In this document: in pieces, positions 8,282 through 17,662 of the stretch
Layout of the letters: each line of letters opens with the position of its first letter
How positions within the stretch are numbered: the stretch's first letter is position 1
Assembly (NCBI RefSeq): GCF_021726515.1
Contig: NZ_JAKKCJ010000004.1
Coordinates: 62,001 to 126,000 of the forward strand
Length of the DNA stretch: 64,000 nt
Direction: 5' to 3'
Source of the DNA: Vibrio sp. CK2-1
GTDB lineage: Bacteria > Pseudomonadota > Gammaproteobacteria > Enterobacterales > Vibrionaceae
Made by a program: the position numbers and the translations under genes
Notes under the pieces: model-generated
What the model was told of the DNA's origin: nothing
What the model saw: the letters and a program-made list of their open reading frames with translations, nothing else
Database searches by the model: none

Positions 8282-9508
8282 ATGCTGTCTCAAATTAATC
8301 AAAATATCCGTCAGTACATGTTGGTGACCTTTAATTACTGGAACTTCACCATTACCGATGGCGCATTGCGTATGTTGGTTGTGTTGTATTTCTATGATTT
8401 AGGCTATTCCACATTAGAGATTGCTTCTTTATTTTTGTTTTATGAATTCTTTGGTGTGGTCACGAACCTAATCGGTGGTTGGTTAGGGGCAAGGCTAGGC
8501 TTAAATAGAACCATGAATATAGGGCTAGGCATGCAGATAGTGGCTTTGGCTATGTTGGCGGTGCCGAGTGTATGGTTAACCATTCCTTGGGTGATGGCCG
8601 CGCAAGCCTTATCGGGCATTGCCAAAGACTTGAATAAAATGAGTGCTAAAAGCTCGATCAAGACCTTAGTGCCTGAAAATGCACAAGGGGCGTTGTATAA
8701 GTGGATCGCCATTCTCACCGGCTCTAAAAATGCCTTAAAAGGTGTCGGTTTCTTCATCGGTGGTGCCTTACTGTCTTTAATTGGTTTCCAATATGCGGTT
8801 GCAGCGATGGCAGGTGTGTTGCTTTTAGTCTTTATCATGAGCTTGATCTTCTTAAAAGCCGATTTAGGTAAAGCGAAAGTTAAACCTAAGTTCTCGGAGA
8901 TTTTTTCTAAATCTAGCAGCGTTAACGTGTTGTCTGCGGCGCGTATGTTTTTATTCGGCGCCCGTGACGTTTGGTTTGTTATTGCACTACCGATTTACTT
9001 AGGAAGCGTATTTGGCTGGGATCATAGCTCGGTTGGTGGTTTCCTTGCCTTATGGGTAATAGCTTATGGTTTCGTTCAAGGTTTTGCACCTAAGATAACC
9101 GGAGCAAAATCAGGACAAGTTCCAGATGGAAAATCAGCGATTATCTGGGCTTTTGCACTTTCTGCAATAACGGGATTAATTGCATACAGCGTGCAAATGC
9201 AATGGAACCCTGAGCTAGTTATTGTGATTGGCTTGATGATATTTGGCGCAGTATTTGCGGTAAACTCATCGCTGCATTCTTATTTGATCGTGAGTTATGC
9301 CAAGGGTGATGGCGTTTCTTTAGATGTTGGCTTCTATTACATGGCCAATGCGATGGGACGTTTAATCGGTACTATCTTATCTGGCTGGGTATTCCAAACT
9401 TGGGGATTTGCCGCTTGCTTGTGGGTATCATTCACTTTCTTAGCGTTAACGACTCTCATTTCATTTTGGCTGCCGAGTAGAACGAATCAAAAACTCGCAC
9501 AGCAGTAA
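8282..9508 (+). CDS. arsJ: organoarsenical/arsenate MFS efflux protein ArsJ
   Basis: 408 residues, MFS fold with about 12 hydrophobic segments. The N-terminus (NIRQYMLVTFNYWNFTITDGALRML) is characteristic of ArsJ. Start at 8282 is chosen because AGAG lies 7 bases upstream; the open frame from a GTG at 8255 runs through the terminator hairpin and is unlikely. ArsJ was described as exporting 1-arseno-3-phosphoglycerate; work on V. cholerae suggests free arsenate may be exported after the compound breaks down. It closes the arsR-GAPDH-phosphatase cluster. Confidence 0.92.
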   Translation: MLSQINQNIRQYMLVTFNYWNFTITDGALRMLVVLYFYDLGYSTLEIASLFLFYEFFGVVTNLIGGWLGARLGLNRTMNIGLGMQIVALAMLAVPSVWLTIPWVMAAQALSGIAKDLNKMSAKSSIKTLVPENAQGALYKWIAILTGSKNALKGVGFFIGGALLSLIGFQYAVAAMAGVLLLVFIMSLIFLKADLGKAKVKPKFSEIFSKSSSVNVLSAARMFLFGARDVWFVIALPIYLGSVFGWDHSSVGGFLALWVIAYGFVQGFAPKITGAKSGQVPDGKSAIIWAFALSAITGLIAYSVQMQWNPELVIVIGLMIFGAVFAVNSSLHSYLIVSYAKGDGVSLDVGFYYMANAMGRLIGTILSGWVFQTWGFAACLWVSFTFLALTTLISFWLPSRTNQKLAQQ

Positions 9509-9529
9509 TGTTATCAATCAGAATCTAGT

Positions 9530-9567
9530 AAGGCAGGTGTACTTGGTGTACCTGCCTTATTTTTTGA
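9530..9567 (+). terminator. terminator after arsJ
   Basis: A 9-bp GC-rich stem AAGGCAGGT / ACCTGCCTT with an 11-base loop, followed by ATTTTTT. It closes the arsenate operon. Confidence 0.85.
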
Positions 9568-9789
9568 TTAAAAACAGACACCTCCTCCCAGGTTCCTCCT
9601 AAAAGCACCTTTATAAAAGTTACATTACCCACAAAAAATTCAAGGTAATTGCATCCTATTACATTTTATCGATTACGCTTATTGAACTACATCCATAGAC
9701 TAAGCGTCTTATTCCAACTGCGCCAATAGGTTAATTGGTGTGATTTTGGTATAGACCCAAGTGATTTTAATGTTCTTTAAGGTAATATG

Positions 9790-10923
9790 ATGAAAAAATC
9801 GATGATCGCAATAAGCTTAATGACAAGCTTATTTCTGGTAGGTTGTGGCGAAGCTGAACAGCAACAATCTGGTGCTATCGCGCCTAAAGTGGTGTTACAA
9901 CCTGTGGAAACCATCGAACATCAACCTAGTAAAGCGTTTGTTGGGCGTGTTTCGGCGTTGGAAGATGTCGATATTACTGCGCAAGTTTCAGGTTACCTGA
10001 AAGAACGTCATTTCCGAGAAGGGCAAATTGTCGAAAAAGGACAATTGCTTTATTCCATTGAACCGGCTTCGTATGAAGCTCAAGTCGCCAATGCCAAAGC
10101 AGCGGTTGCTCAAGCTCAAGCAACATTAAAGCACGCGAATAACGAGTTTGCGCGCGCTAAAACTTTATTGCCAAAAGGCAGCATCTCCCGTTCTGAATAT
10201 GATAATCGCCAAGCTCAACAAATGGGGGCATCGGCGCAATTAGAAGCGGCGAAAGCACAATTGAAATTGGCAGAAGTTAACCTTTCTTATACTCAAATCA
10301 TCGCACCTTTTAGTGGCCGAATTGCCGACAGTAAAGTGAGCACGGGTGATTTGGTTTCGCCTGCTTCTGGTGTATTAACAACGCTAGTGAGTCTAGATCC
10401 GGTTCATGCGAGCTTTCAATTAAGTGAGCGAGATCGTTTAGAGGTTGGCGCTGAAAATTTACAAGGTGATGGTCAGTCCGGCCATCAGTCTGTGAAAGTT
10501 AAAGTGTTATTAGAAAATAACCAAGTTCATCCGCATATTGGCCAGTTAGATTTTATTGGTAACCGAATTGATATGACCACCGGCACTATTGCGGTGCGTG
10601 CTTCGGTTCCAAACCCAGACTATACCCTTCTGCCGGGGCAACATATTAATGTTGAGATTTCGACAGTAAAAACAAAACCGGCATTTGTGATCCCTCGTCG
10701 TGCGGTACAAACCGATGTGGGAGGTGATTTTGTTATGGTAGTCACTGAAGGCAATATTGCTGAGCGTCGTGATATTGAACTTGGCGTGCAAACCAGTGAT
10801 GGCATTATTGTGAAAACAGGCCTTGGTGAGAATGACCGCGTGATTGTGAGCGGTTTACAACGTGTGCGTAATGGTATGGCGGTGCAATATGACAACGCTG
10901 ACGCTCAAGAAAAAGCGGAGTAA
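9790..10923 (+). CDS. RND efflux periplasmic adaptor (membrane fusion lipoprotein)
   Basis: 377 residues. Lipoprotein signal with lipobox LVGC (Cys at about residue 19), followed by a biotinyl-lipoyl-like domain, an alpha-helical hairpin (coiled coil rich in Ala, Gln at about residues 95-155) and beta-barrel domains, as in AcrA/MexA. The ATG at 9790 has TAAGG 7 bases upstream; an adjacent ATG at 9787 is possible. It bridges the RND pump (10930) to an outer-membrane TolC. Six bases separate it from the pump gene, so they form an operon. No TolC gene is present, so a TolC encoded elsewhere is expected. Confidence 0.92.
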   Translation: MKKSMIAISLMTSLFLVGCGEAEQQQSGAIAPKVVLQPVETIEHQPSKAFVGRVSALEDVDITAQVSGYLKERHFREGQIVEKGQLLYSIEPASYEAQVANAKAAVAQAQATLKHANNEFARAKTLLPKGSISRSEYDNRQAQQMGASAQLEAAKAQLKLAEVNLSYTQIIAPFSGRIADSKVSTGDLVSPASGVLTTLVSLDPVHASFQLSERDRLEVGAENLQGDGQSGHQSVKVKVLLENNQVHPHIGQLDFIGNRIDMTTGTIAVRASVPNPDYTLLPGQHINVEISTVKTKPAFVIPRRAVQTDVGGDFVMVVTEGNIAERRDIELGVQTSDGIIVKTGLGENDRVIVSGLQRVRNGMAVQYDNADAQEKAE

Positions 10924-10929
10924 TCAATT

Positions 10930-13900
10930 ATGTTAAGTCGTTTTTTTATACAGCGTCCGAAATTTGCGCTGGTTATCTCCATTATTTTATCGCTTGCTGG
11001 TGCGATGGCGTTATTCGTATTGCCCGTCGCGGAATACCCACGTATTAGTCCCCCATCTGTTAGTGTCACCGCTTTCTATACTGGCGCGAGCGCAGAAACG
11101 GTAGAACAAGCGATTGCAGACCCAATAGAAACCTCAGTTAATGGCGTAGAAGGCATGATCTATATGTCTTCCAAAAGTGCTAATGATGGTTCTTATAACT
11201 TAAATGTGACGTTTGATGTTGGTACTGATCCGGATATGGCTCAGGTCAATGTACAAAACCGCGTGACTCAAATTGAATCTAAGTTACCGCCAGAAGTGCG
11301 CTCTATTGGTGTGACTGTGAAAAAACGTTCGCCAGATATTCTTATGGTACTGAACTTTTATTCACCTGAAGGGAAGTATGATGATCAGTATTTAACCAAC
11401 TATGTGAATTTGAACGTTAAAGATCAGCTTGCGCGTGTACAAGGTATCAGTGACGTTAATGTGATTGGTGGCGGTGAGTTCGCCATGCGAGTGTGGCTTG
11501 ATCCTGAAAAGCTTTCTAATTTGAAGCTAACCACTTCGGATGTTTACGCCGCATTATCAGAGCAAAATATCCAAGTCGCCGCAGGTAAGATTGGTGCGCC
11601 GCCGTACAATGAGGCTACCGATGTGACATTTAACATTGTTACCAAAGGTCGTTTGGAAACGGTAGATGAATTTGAAAATGTCATGTTGCGTGCCAATAAC
11701 GATGGCTCTGCCGTTTATTTGCGCGATGTCGCGCGAGTCGAACTTGGCAAGAAAATGTATGACAGCACGGGTAAATTCCGTGGGCAAGATGCATCGATTG
11801 TTGCGTTGTCTCTGCAATCTGGTGCCAATGCATTAGAAAGTGGTCAAGCGGTTATGGATACTCTTGAGCGTTTGAGCCAAAACTTCCCAGAAGGGATGAA
11901 GTTTGAAAGCAGTTACGACACGACCATTTTCGTACAAGAATCGATTAATGGGGTTGTGAAAACCTTAATTGAAGCGATTTTATTGGTGATCGCGGTGACC
12001 TATTTATTCTTAGGGAGCACGCGAGCAACTTTGATTCCTGTTGTGGCGATTCCGGTGTCGTTAATTGGTACTTTTGCCATTATGCAGATGACCGGCTTTA
12101 CCATTAATACCGTGACACTGTTTGGCTTAATTTTGGCGATTGGTATTGTGGTGGATGATGCGATTTTGGTCATCGAAAATGTTGATACCATCATGCGTAA
12201 AGATCCGACATTAAGCCCGAAAAAAGCCACCTTGCAAGCAATGAAAGAAGTGACTGGGCCGATTATTACTTCGACCTTGGTACTGCTGGCGGTATTCATT
12301 CCTGTGGCAATGCTACCGGGGATTACGGGCATTATGTATCGCCAATTTGCGCTGACTATTTGTATTTCGGTTGTCATCTCGTCAATTAACGCATTAACAC
12401 TTTCTCCTGCATTGTGTTCTTTGGTGTTAAAACAAGGTGGTGGTAATACCGCAAGTTGGTTTAAAGCATTTAACCGCGGTTTAGATCGCGTGACGAATGG
12501 ATATGGCAAGCTTGCTGGTTACTTGGTGAAGAAATCGATCATTTTGATTGGCTTCTTTATTGTGGCGTTGGCCGCTGTGACGTATTTCAGCAAAACCACT
12601 TCAACCGCCTTTGTGCCTCAAGAAGATAAAGGGATCTTACTTGTGAACGTGCAATTGCCAGATGCGGCTTCGTTGCAGCGTACTGAAGACGTCACTGGCG
12701 ACTTAATGGCATTAGTAAACCAAGAGCCGGGTGTTGAAGCAGTGACTCTGGCAAATGGTTATGCCTTTATGACTGGGGCGCTGGCATCAAATGGTGCGTC
12801 ATTATTTATCAAACTGAAATCTTGGGATGAACGAGCCAAGCTAGACGGAGATAATTCGTCTTTTGCAATTTCACAACGAATTAATGGCCGAGCCGCGCAA
12901 GAGATCCCAGATGCCGTAGTCTTTACTTTAGGGCCGCCAGCGGTGCCGGGTATGGGGGCAGCTTCTGGTTTTGAGTTTGTGTTAGAAGATACTTTAGGGC
13001 GCAGTCGAACAGAGCTAGCACAATTGATGAGTGATTTTATCCAAGAGGCCAATAAGCAGCCGGAGATCTCTCATACCTTTAGTACTTTTAGAGCGAATGT
13101 ACCGCACTATTATTTGGACATTGACCGTGAAAAAGCCAAACAGTTAGGTATATCGTTAACCGATATCTTTACTACTTTGCAAGGAAACTTGGGCTCAATT
13201 TACGTTAACGATTTTACGATGTTGGGTAAAAACTTCCGAGTGACTATGCAGGCTGATAGTCAGCATCGTTCTTCAATGACGGATTTAGAGCGCTTCTTTG
13301 TACGTAGTCAAAGTGGTTCTATGGTGCCATTAAGTACCTTGGTTTCTTATGAGCAGGTATTTGAACCGGATGTAGCTTGGCGTTACAACATGTACCGTTC
13401 GGCTATTATTCAAGGTCAGCCAGCAGACGGGTATTCTAGTGGTGATGCGATAGCCGCGATGGAGCGTGTTGCCGCAGAAATGCTTCCGCAAGGTTATCAG
13501 TACGAATGGACAGGAATGGCATACCAAGAAGTATTAGCGGGCAACCAAGCCATTTTTGCTTTTGCTCTGGCGTTGATATTTATCTACTTATTTATGGTGG
13601 CGCAGTATGAAAGTTGGTTAATTCCAATTTCTATCATATTGGTGGTTCCGGTCGCGACCTTAGGTTCATTTATTGCGCTTAACTTAATGGGCGTGCCACT
13701 GAACTTATATGCGCAGATTGGTTTGGTGTTGTTGATTGCCCTCGCGGCCAAAAATGCCATATTGATTGTGGAGTTTGCTAAAAATGAGCGTGAACAAAAT
13801 GAGTTACCGATTGATGAGGCATCCATTAAAGGGGGCACATTACGTTTTCGTGCGGTGAATATGACATCATGGTCATTCATTCTCGGTATTTTCCCGTTAG

Positions 13901-14079
13901 TGTTTGCCAGTGGCGCAGGCCATATTAGTCAAAACTCATTGGGAATCTCATTAGTGGGTGGACTATTGTGCGTGCTACTTGCCGGTACATTATTGATCCC
14001 AGGCTTATATTCCATTATTCAAAAGCTGCGTGAGAAATTTCACGGCGGCAGTACTAAGTTAGAAGAGTTAGAGGATTAA
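10930..14079 (+). CDS. RND multidrug efflux permease (HAE1 family)
   Basis: 1049 residues, full length for AcrB-type pumps. It opens with [23 protein letters not shown] (TM1), has two large periplasmic loops, and the TM4 proton-relay acidic pair in [14 protein letters not shown], with the TM10 Lys in [15 protein letters not shown]. It exports drugs, bile salts or similar compounds using the proton gradient. It resembles Vibrio Vex pumps, but I cannot assign a specific Vex name. The gene pairs with the adaptor upstream. Confidence 0.94.
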   Translation: MLSRFFIQRPKFALVISIILSLAGAMALFVLPVAEYPRISPPSVSVTAFYTGASAETVEQAIADPIETSVNGVEGMIYMSSKSANDGSYNLNVTFDVGTDPDMAQVNVQNRVTQIESKLPPEVRSIGVTVKKRSPDILMVLNFYSPEGKYDDQYLTNYVNLNVKDQLARVQGISDVNVIGGGEFAMRVWLDPEKLSNLKLTTSDVYAALSEQNIQVAAGKIGAPPYNEATDVTFNIVTKGRLETVDEFENVMLRANNDGSAVYLRDVARVELGKKMYDSTGKFRGQDASIVALSLQSGANALESGQAVMDTLERLSQNFPEGMKFESSYDTTIFVQESINGVVKTLIEAILLVIAVTYLFLGSTRATLIPVVAIPVSLIGTFAIMQMTGFTINTVTLFGLILAIGIVVDDAILVIENVDTIMRKDPTLSPKKATLQAMKEVTGPIITSTLVLLAVFIPVAMLPGITGIMYRQFALTICISVVISSINALTLSPALCSLVLKQGGGNTASWFKAFNRGLDRVTNGYGKLAGYLVKKSIILIGFFIVALAAVTYFSKTTSTAFVPQEDKGILLVNVQLPDAASLQRTEDVTGDLMALVNQEPGVEAVTLANGYAFMTGALASNGASLFIKLKSWDERAKLDGDNSSFAISQRINGRAAQEIPDAVVFTLGPPAVPGMGAASGFEFVLEDTLGRSRTELAQLMSDFIQEANKQPEISHTFSTFRANVPHYYLDIDREKAKQLGISLTDIFTTLQGNLGSIYVNDFTMLGKNFRVTMQADSQHRSSMTDLERFFVRSQSGSMVPLSTLVSYEQVFEPDVAWRYNMYRSAIIQGQPADGYSSGDAIAAMERVAAEMLPQGYQYEWTGMAYQEVLAGNQAIFAFALALIFIYLFMVAQYESWLIPISIILVVPVATLGSFIALNLMGVPLNLYAQIGLVLLIALAAKNAILIVEFAKNEREQNELPIDEASIKGGTLRFRAVNMTSWSFILGIFPLVFASGAGHISQNSLGISLVGGLLCVLLAGTLLIPGLYSIIQKLREKFHGGSTKLEELED

Positions 14080-14101
14080 TTTCTCTTAACTGACGAAGGG
14101 G

Positions 14102-14134
14102 AGCCAGTAGTGTTGAGCTACTGGCTTTTTTTAT
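14102..14134 (+). terminator. terminator after RND pump gene
   Basis: Stem AGCCAGTAG / CTACTGGCT with a 7-base loop followed by a T-rich tract, 23 bases after the pump stop codon. Confidence 0.85.
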
Positions 14135-14203
14135 TTTTATACTCAAGTTACTTGGTTATCAATTTCGCGTACAATCCCCTCATTGCCTCCAATTAAGATC
14201 TGA

Positions 14204-14500
14204 ATGACTATTCCAATCAAAGATATCACTACTCCAGAAGTCACCTGTTCAAACTGCCAAGCTTGTTGTTGTCGCTTAGAAGTGATGATCATTAGTGAAA
14301 CCGGTGTTCCAGAAGAGCACATTTCGTATGATCAGTGGGGTGGAGAAACCATGCTACGTTTGGATGATGGTTGGTGTTCGGCGTTAGATCGCGAAACTTA
14401 TATGTGTACCATTTATGAAAACCGCCCGTGGATTTGTCGTGAATTCGAAATGGCATCGTATGAGTGTAAAGATCAGCGAATCGCAGTGATGGGGGAATAA
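14204..14500 (+). CDS. YkgJ-type Cys-cluster (putative Fe-S) protein
   Basis: 98 residues. The N-terminal motif CSNCQACCCR and later Cys residues in GWCSAL, YMCTIYENRPWICREF give the Cx2Cx2C...C...C pattern of the YkgJ/UPF0153 family, thought to bind an Fe-S or Zn centre. The family's molecular role is not established. It is a single gene on the plus strand, converging with msrA. A weak AAGATC precedes the ATG. Confidence 0.8.
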   Translation: MTIPIKDITTPEVTCSNCQACCCRLEVMIISETGVPEEHISYDQWGGETMLRLDDGWCSALDRETYMCTIYENRPWICREFEMASYECKDQRIAVMGE

Positions 14501-14526
14501 GGGAATATTGGTTCCTGGTTCTTGGT

Positions 14527-15027
14527 TTATTCACTTTTGTATTTATGCAATAAGTTCCACGGTATATGGCATAAGTGATGATCTTCTGGGTGTAGGCTGA
14601 GTCTATGTTGGTGCTCTTCATCACTAGCGACGTAGTTGGTTAAAGGCAATACTTCGACTACGATTTTGTCGCTGTCAGCACGCTGTTGGATATATTCAAT
14701 CGCTGCTTTTAAATGGTGAGGTTGGCCGCTATAAATACCGGTGCGATACTTTTCTCCCACATCTTGGCCTTGCTTATTTAAGCTGTACGGGTCAATGATT
14801 TCAAACAATCCCTCTAAGAGTTGCTCAATACTCACTACACTAGGATCAAAGGTCGTGCGAACGCATTCTGCATAGCCATCGTAGTCTGATTGAGTCGTGC
14901 TGCTACTGCCATTGGCGCGACCTGCTTCGGTTGCGATCACACCCGGCAAGTATTTAATAAATTCTTGCACTCCCCATAGGCAACCGCCTGCGAGATAAAT
15001 GTCTTCATGATGGATATTGTTCGTCAT
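14527..15027 (-). CDS. peptide-methionine (S)-S-oxide reductase, MsrA type
   Basis: 166 residues, slightly short but complete. The catalytic motif is GGCLWGVQEF (canonical GCFWG, with Leu for Phe). The DYDGYAECV and YRTGIYS blocks match MsrA. It repairs methionine sulfoxide in proteins. Usual C-terminal resolving cysteines are few: only one Cys (HLCHIPW) is seen near the end. The Phe-to-Leu change and short length suggest a divergent paralogue rather than the main MsrA. Confidence 0.85.
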   Translation of the reverse strand: MTNNIHHEDIYLAGGCLWGVQEFIKYLPGVIATEAGRANGSSSTTQSDYDGYAECVRTTFDPSVVSIEQLLEGLFEIIDPYSLNKQGQDVGEKYRTGIYSGQPHHLKAAIEYIQQRADSDKIVVEVLPLTNYVASDEEHQHRLSLHPEDHHLCHIPWNLLHKYKSE

Positions 15028-15074
15028 ATTGATTTCTATTCTTCGATACCAGATTAAAGTCAGTTTAACATTGC

Positions 15075-16085
15075 CTACCGTTTAAACTCGTGAGTCTTTT
15101 GCTTTTTCCACTGGCTTGGTGATAGCCCAGTCCAAGTTTTAAAGTGTCGGCTGAATACAGCAATATCAACATAACCGAGTTGCAGCGCCAGTTCTGTGAT
15201 GGTTTGGCTGCCGTTAATAAGTTGGTGTTTAGCGATTTCTTGGCGAGTTTGTAGCAATAGCGAGCGGTAACTTTGCTGTTTATTTTTAAGCTGTGTTTGT
15301 AGGCTGCGGTGATGCATACCGAGTGCGTTGGCAATACGCTCAATGCAGCACTCTCCGGTTGGCAGTAAATGTCGGATTAGACCTTTCACTTGATCGGCTA
15401 TGTCTTCAGGATAACGGCTCTGTAACTTTTGTAACCGGTGAGTGATGAGCTGATTGAGAGCTTGTTCATCTCTGTGGTTTTTGTGTGCAAGTTGTGAGGC
15501 TTTTAGCTGGATGCCATCGAAAGCTTGGTTAAAAAGCAGCGGATGACTTAACTTTTCTTTTTGTTCTTGGGTAAGCGCTGGTTCGGCCTGGCTAAAGTGC
15601 AAAGGTAGGGTATCGACTTCAACGTTTAAAAGCCCAGCCACAAACAAGGCTAAGTGATAAACGCTAAGCTGCATTAAGGGCTGAATGTTGACATCACTAT
15701 CAATGTTGAGAGTGATTTTTAGCTGAATGTATTCGTCTTTACTTTGCATTTTTACTTGTACGCCATAGGCATGTAAGTAAAGGTATTCATTGGCCTTCAA
15801 TAGTGCCATTTCCACGGTTTCCATGCGTGACACCAACATGGGTAGATCGCCCAATACTTCTTGAGTCTGCGTCTGAGCAAGTGTTAGCCCAAATAGCGGC
15901 TGATTAGTCTTTATCGCCGCTAAATCGAGCAGTTCCGCTAATTTTGCGTAAGAGATATAGGTATTGGGATCTCGAAACTCCGCCTGTCTTAAACCTACCT
16001 GATGCATCAGCTGTATCGGGTTATACCCCAGCTCTAATATCAGCTTTTCAAAGTGTGATGCCGCGCCACTTCGTACTAGGTGCAT
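15075..16085 (-). CDS. AraC-family transcriptional regulator (arabinose-binding-like N-domain)
   Basis: 336 residues. The N-terminal 200 residues resemble the PF12625 effector domain and the last 100 form the AraC double H-T-H (RIANALGMHHRSLQTQLK and ITELALQLGYVDIAVFSRHFKTWTGLSPSQW). The ATG at 16085 is chosen because AGGA lies 7-10 bases upstream; an in-frame TTG at 16091 is less likely. It is divergent from the SDR-cupin-dehydrogenase operon and probably activates it. The inducer is unknown. Confidence 0.88.
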   Translation of the reverse strand: MHLVRSGAASHFEKLILELGYNPIQLMHQVGLRQAEFRDPNTYISYAKLAELLDLAAIKTNQPLFGLTLAQTQTQEVLGDLPMLVSRMETVEMALLKANEYLYLHAYGVQVKMQSKDEYIQLKITLNIDSDVNIQPLMQLSVYHLALFVAGLLNVEVDTLPLHFSQAEPALTQEQKEKLSHPLLFNQAFDGIQLKASQLAHKNHRDEQALNQLITHRLQKLQSRYPEDIADQVKGLIRHLLPTGECCIERIANALGMHHRSLQTQLKNKQQSYRSLLLQTRQEIAKHQLINGSQTITELALQLGYVDIAVFSRHFKTWTGLSPSQWKKQKTHEFKR

Positions 16086-16278
16086 GGTCAATCCTGTGAT
16101 TTAAGGCGAATTCCGATTCGCAATATATCAACTTTCCATCGCAAAAAATCAAGTAAAGTTCACGTTATTCACCTAGATTTGGATAACAATTCGTTAACAA
16201 GCGGATGTATAGAAAAAGCGGTGTGTCTACCATGCTTCATTTATGCCGCAACAACTCTTTATAACAAGGAAGGACGAG

Positions 16279-17049
16279 ATGCGTTTAGTTAATAAAGTCG
16301 CCATTGTGACAGGAGCTGCTGGTGGAATTGGCCAAGCGATAATTGAAAAGCTAACTTCCGAAGGCGCTAAAGTGGTGGCGGTTGATATTTCAGCCGAAGC
16401 TTTGAAAGTTTTTGATAGCTATGGCTCGGAAAAAGTGAAGTCGCTGGCAGTGGATGTCACCGATTTTCAGCAAGTAGAAGGCATGGTTAAACAAGCTGCC
16501 GAGCAATTTGGTCAACTGGATATCATGATTAACAATGCCGGTATTGGTGCGCCTAAACCGTTATTACACCATGATCCGCGTGAAGATTTTGATCCTGTTA
16601 CTCAAGTTAATCAATACGGTGTGTATTACGGCATTTTGGCGGCAGCCCGTCAGTTTCAAGCTCAATCGACTCAAGGGGTGATCATCAATACCTCGTCGGT
16701 ATATGGGCAAATGGCAGCGGAGTTAACCTTCACTTATAACGTGAGTAAAGCCGCGGTAGATATGATGACCAAATGTGCGGCATTAGAGTTAGCGCCACTT
16801 GGGATCCGAGTCTGTGCGGTTGCGCCGGGTCGTGTGGATACCCCGATGCTGCGTCAATATGAAGCGATAGGGCTGTGGGAGCATATTCGCAAAGAACAAA
16901 TGCGCGACATCATGACTCAACCAAAAGAAATTGCCAATGTGGTGGCGTTTCTCGCCAGTGATGAAGCGAACTGCATTAATGGTACAACGGTATCGGCATC
17001 TGACGGATTCGAAAACTTTAAGTACCCACTACTCGACAAAATCCAATAA
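16279..17049 (+). CDS. short-chain dehydrogenase/reductase
   Basis: 256 residues, classical SDR. Cofactor motif TGAAGGIG, structural NNAG, and catalytic YNVSK (Tyr-x3-Lys) with an upstream Ser (NTSSVYG) are intact. Asp in VAVDIS after beta2 points to NAD(H) preference. Start at 16279 (MRLVNKVAIVTG) has AAGGAAGGA upstream. It opens the operon with a cupin protein and a zinc dehydrogenase; substrate unknown, likely a small alcohol or ketone. Confidence 0.9.
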   Translation: MRLVNKVAIVTGAAGGIGQAIIEKLTSEGAKVVAVDISAEALKVFDSYGSEKVKSLAVDVTDFQQVEGMVKQAAEQFGQLDIMINNAGIGAPKPLLHHDPREDFDPVTQVNQYGVYYGILAAARQFQAQSTQGVIINTSSVYGQMAAELTFTYNVSKAAVDMMTKCAALELAPLGIRVCAVAPGRVDTPMLRQYEAIGLWEHIRKEQMRDIMTQPKEIANVVAFLASDEANCINGTTVSASDGFENFKYPLLDKIQ

Positions 17050-17129
17050 CGTTCAAAGCGTTAACTATTAGAAGCGATAACAATAATTAGGTCAGAAGAC
17101 CCTAAAAGCATAATAAAAAGGAAGATAAC

Positions 17130-17633
17130 ATGAGCCTACCAGACATTATTAATCATCAAGATTTGTTGCTGACATTAAATACTCATGAAGAAAAGGTTGT
17201 GAAGGATGCACTACCAGGCGTGGACATTTACCCATTATTTTTAGATATCGAAAATGGGACTTGGGTATTGCGTGCAAAATTCAAATCGGGTGTTACTTTG
17301 CCGAAACACTTTCATACCGGGGTCGTTCATTTTTATACCTTAAGCGGCCGTTGGAATTATTTGGAATACCCAGACCAGCCTCAAACCGCAGGGAGTTACT
17401 TATACGAGCCGGGCGGTTCAATTCATACTTTCCATTGCCCGGAAGATTCAGAAGGTGCCGATGGCTTTATGGTGGTCAGTGGTGCAAATATTAACTTCGA
17501 TGAAGATGGCAACCTAATGAACATCATGGATGCTGGCTGGATTGAGCAAGTGGTGATTGCCGCAGCTCAATCGCAAGGTTTAGTGCCTCGTTACTTCAAA
17601 CCGGGTGGTCTTGCTAAGTTGAGCACAGATTAA
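17130..17633 (+). CDS. cupin-domain protein (2,4'-dihydroxyacetophenone dioxygenase-like family)
   Basis: 167 residues, single cupin barrel. The metal-binding motif 1 is seen as PKHFHTGVVHFYTLSGRW with two His, and motif 2 as GSYLYEPGGSIHTFHC. The sequence resembles proteins annotated as 2,4'-dihydroxyacetophenone dioxygenase family, iron enzymes cleaving C-C bonds, but many members have unknown function. AAGGAAG precedes the ATG. It sits between an SDR and a zinc dehydrogenase, which supports a role in one catabolic route. Confidence 0.8.
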   Translation: MSLPDIINHQDLLLTLNTHEEKVVKDALPGVDIYPLFLDIENGTWVLRAKFKSGVTLPKHFHTGVVHFYTLSGRWNYLEYPDQPQTAGSYLYEPGGSIHTFHCPEDSEGADGFMVVSGANINFDEDGNLMNIMDAGWIEQVVIAAAQSQGLVPRYFKPGGLAKLSTD

Positions 17634-17662
17634 TATACATTAAGCGAGTAGGAGAGACTTCC

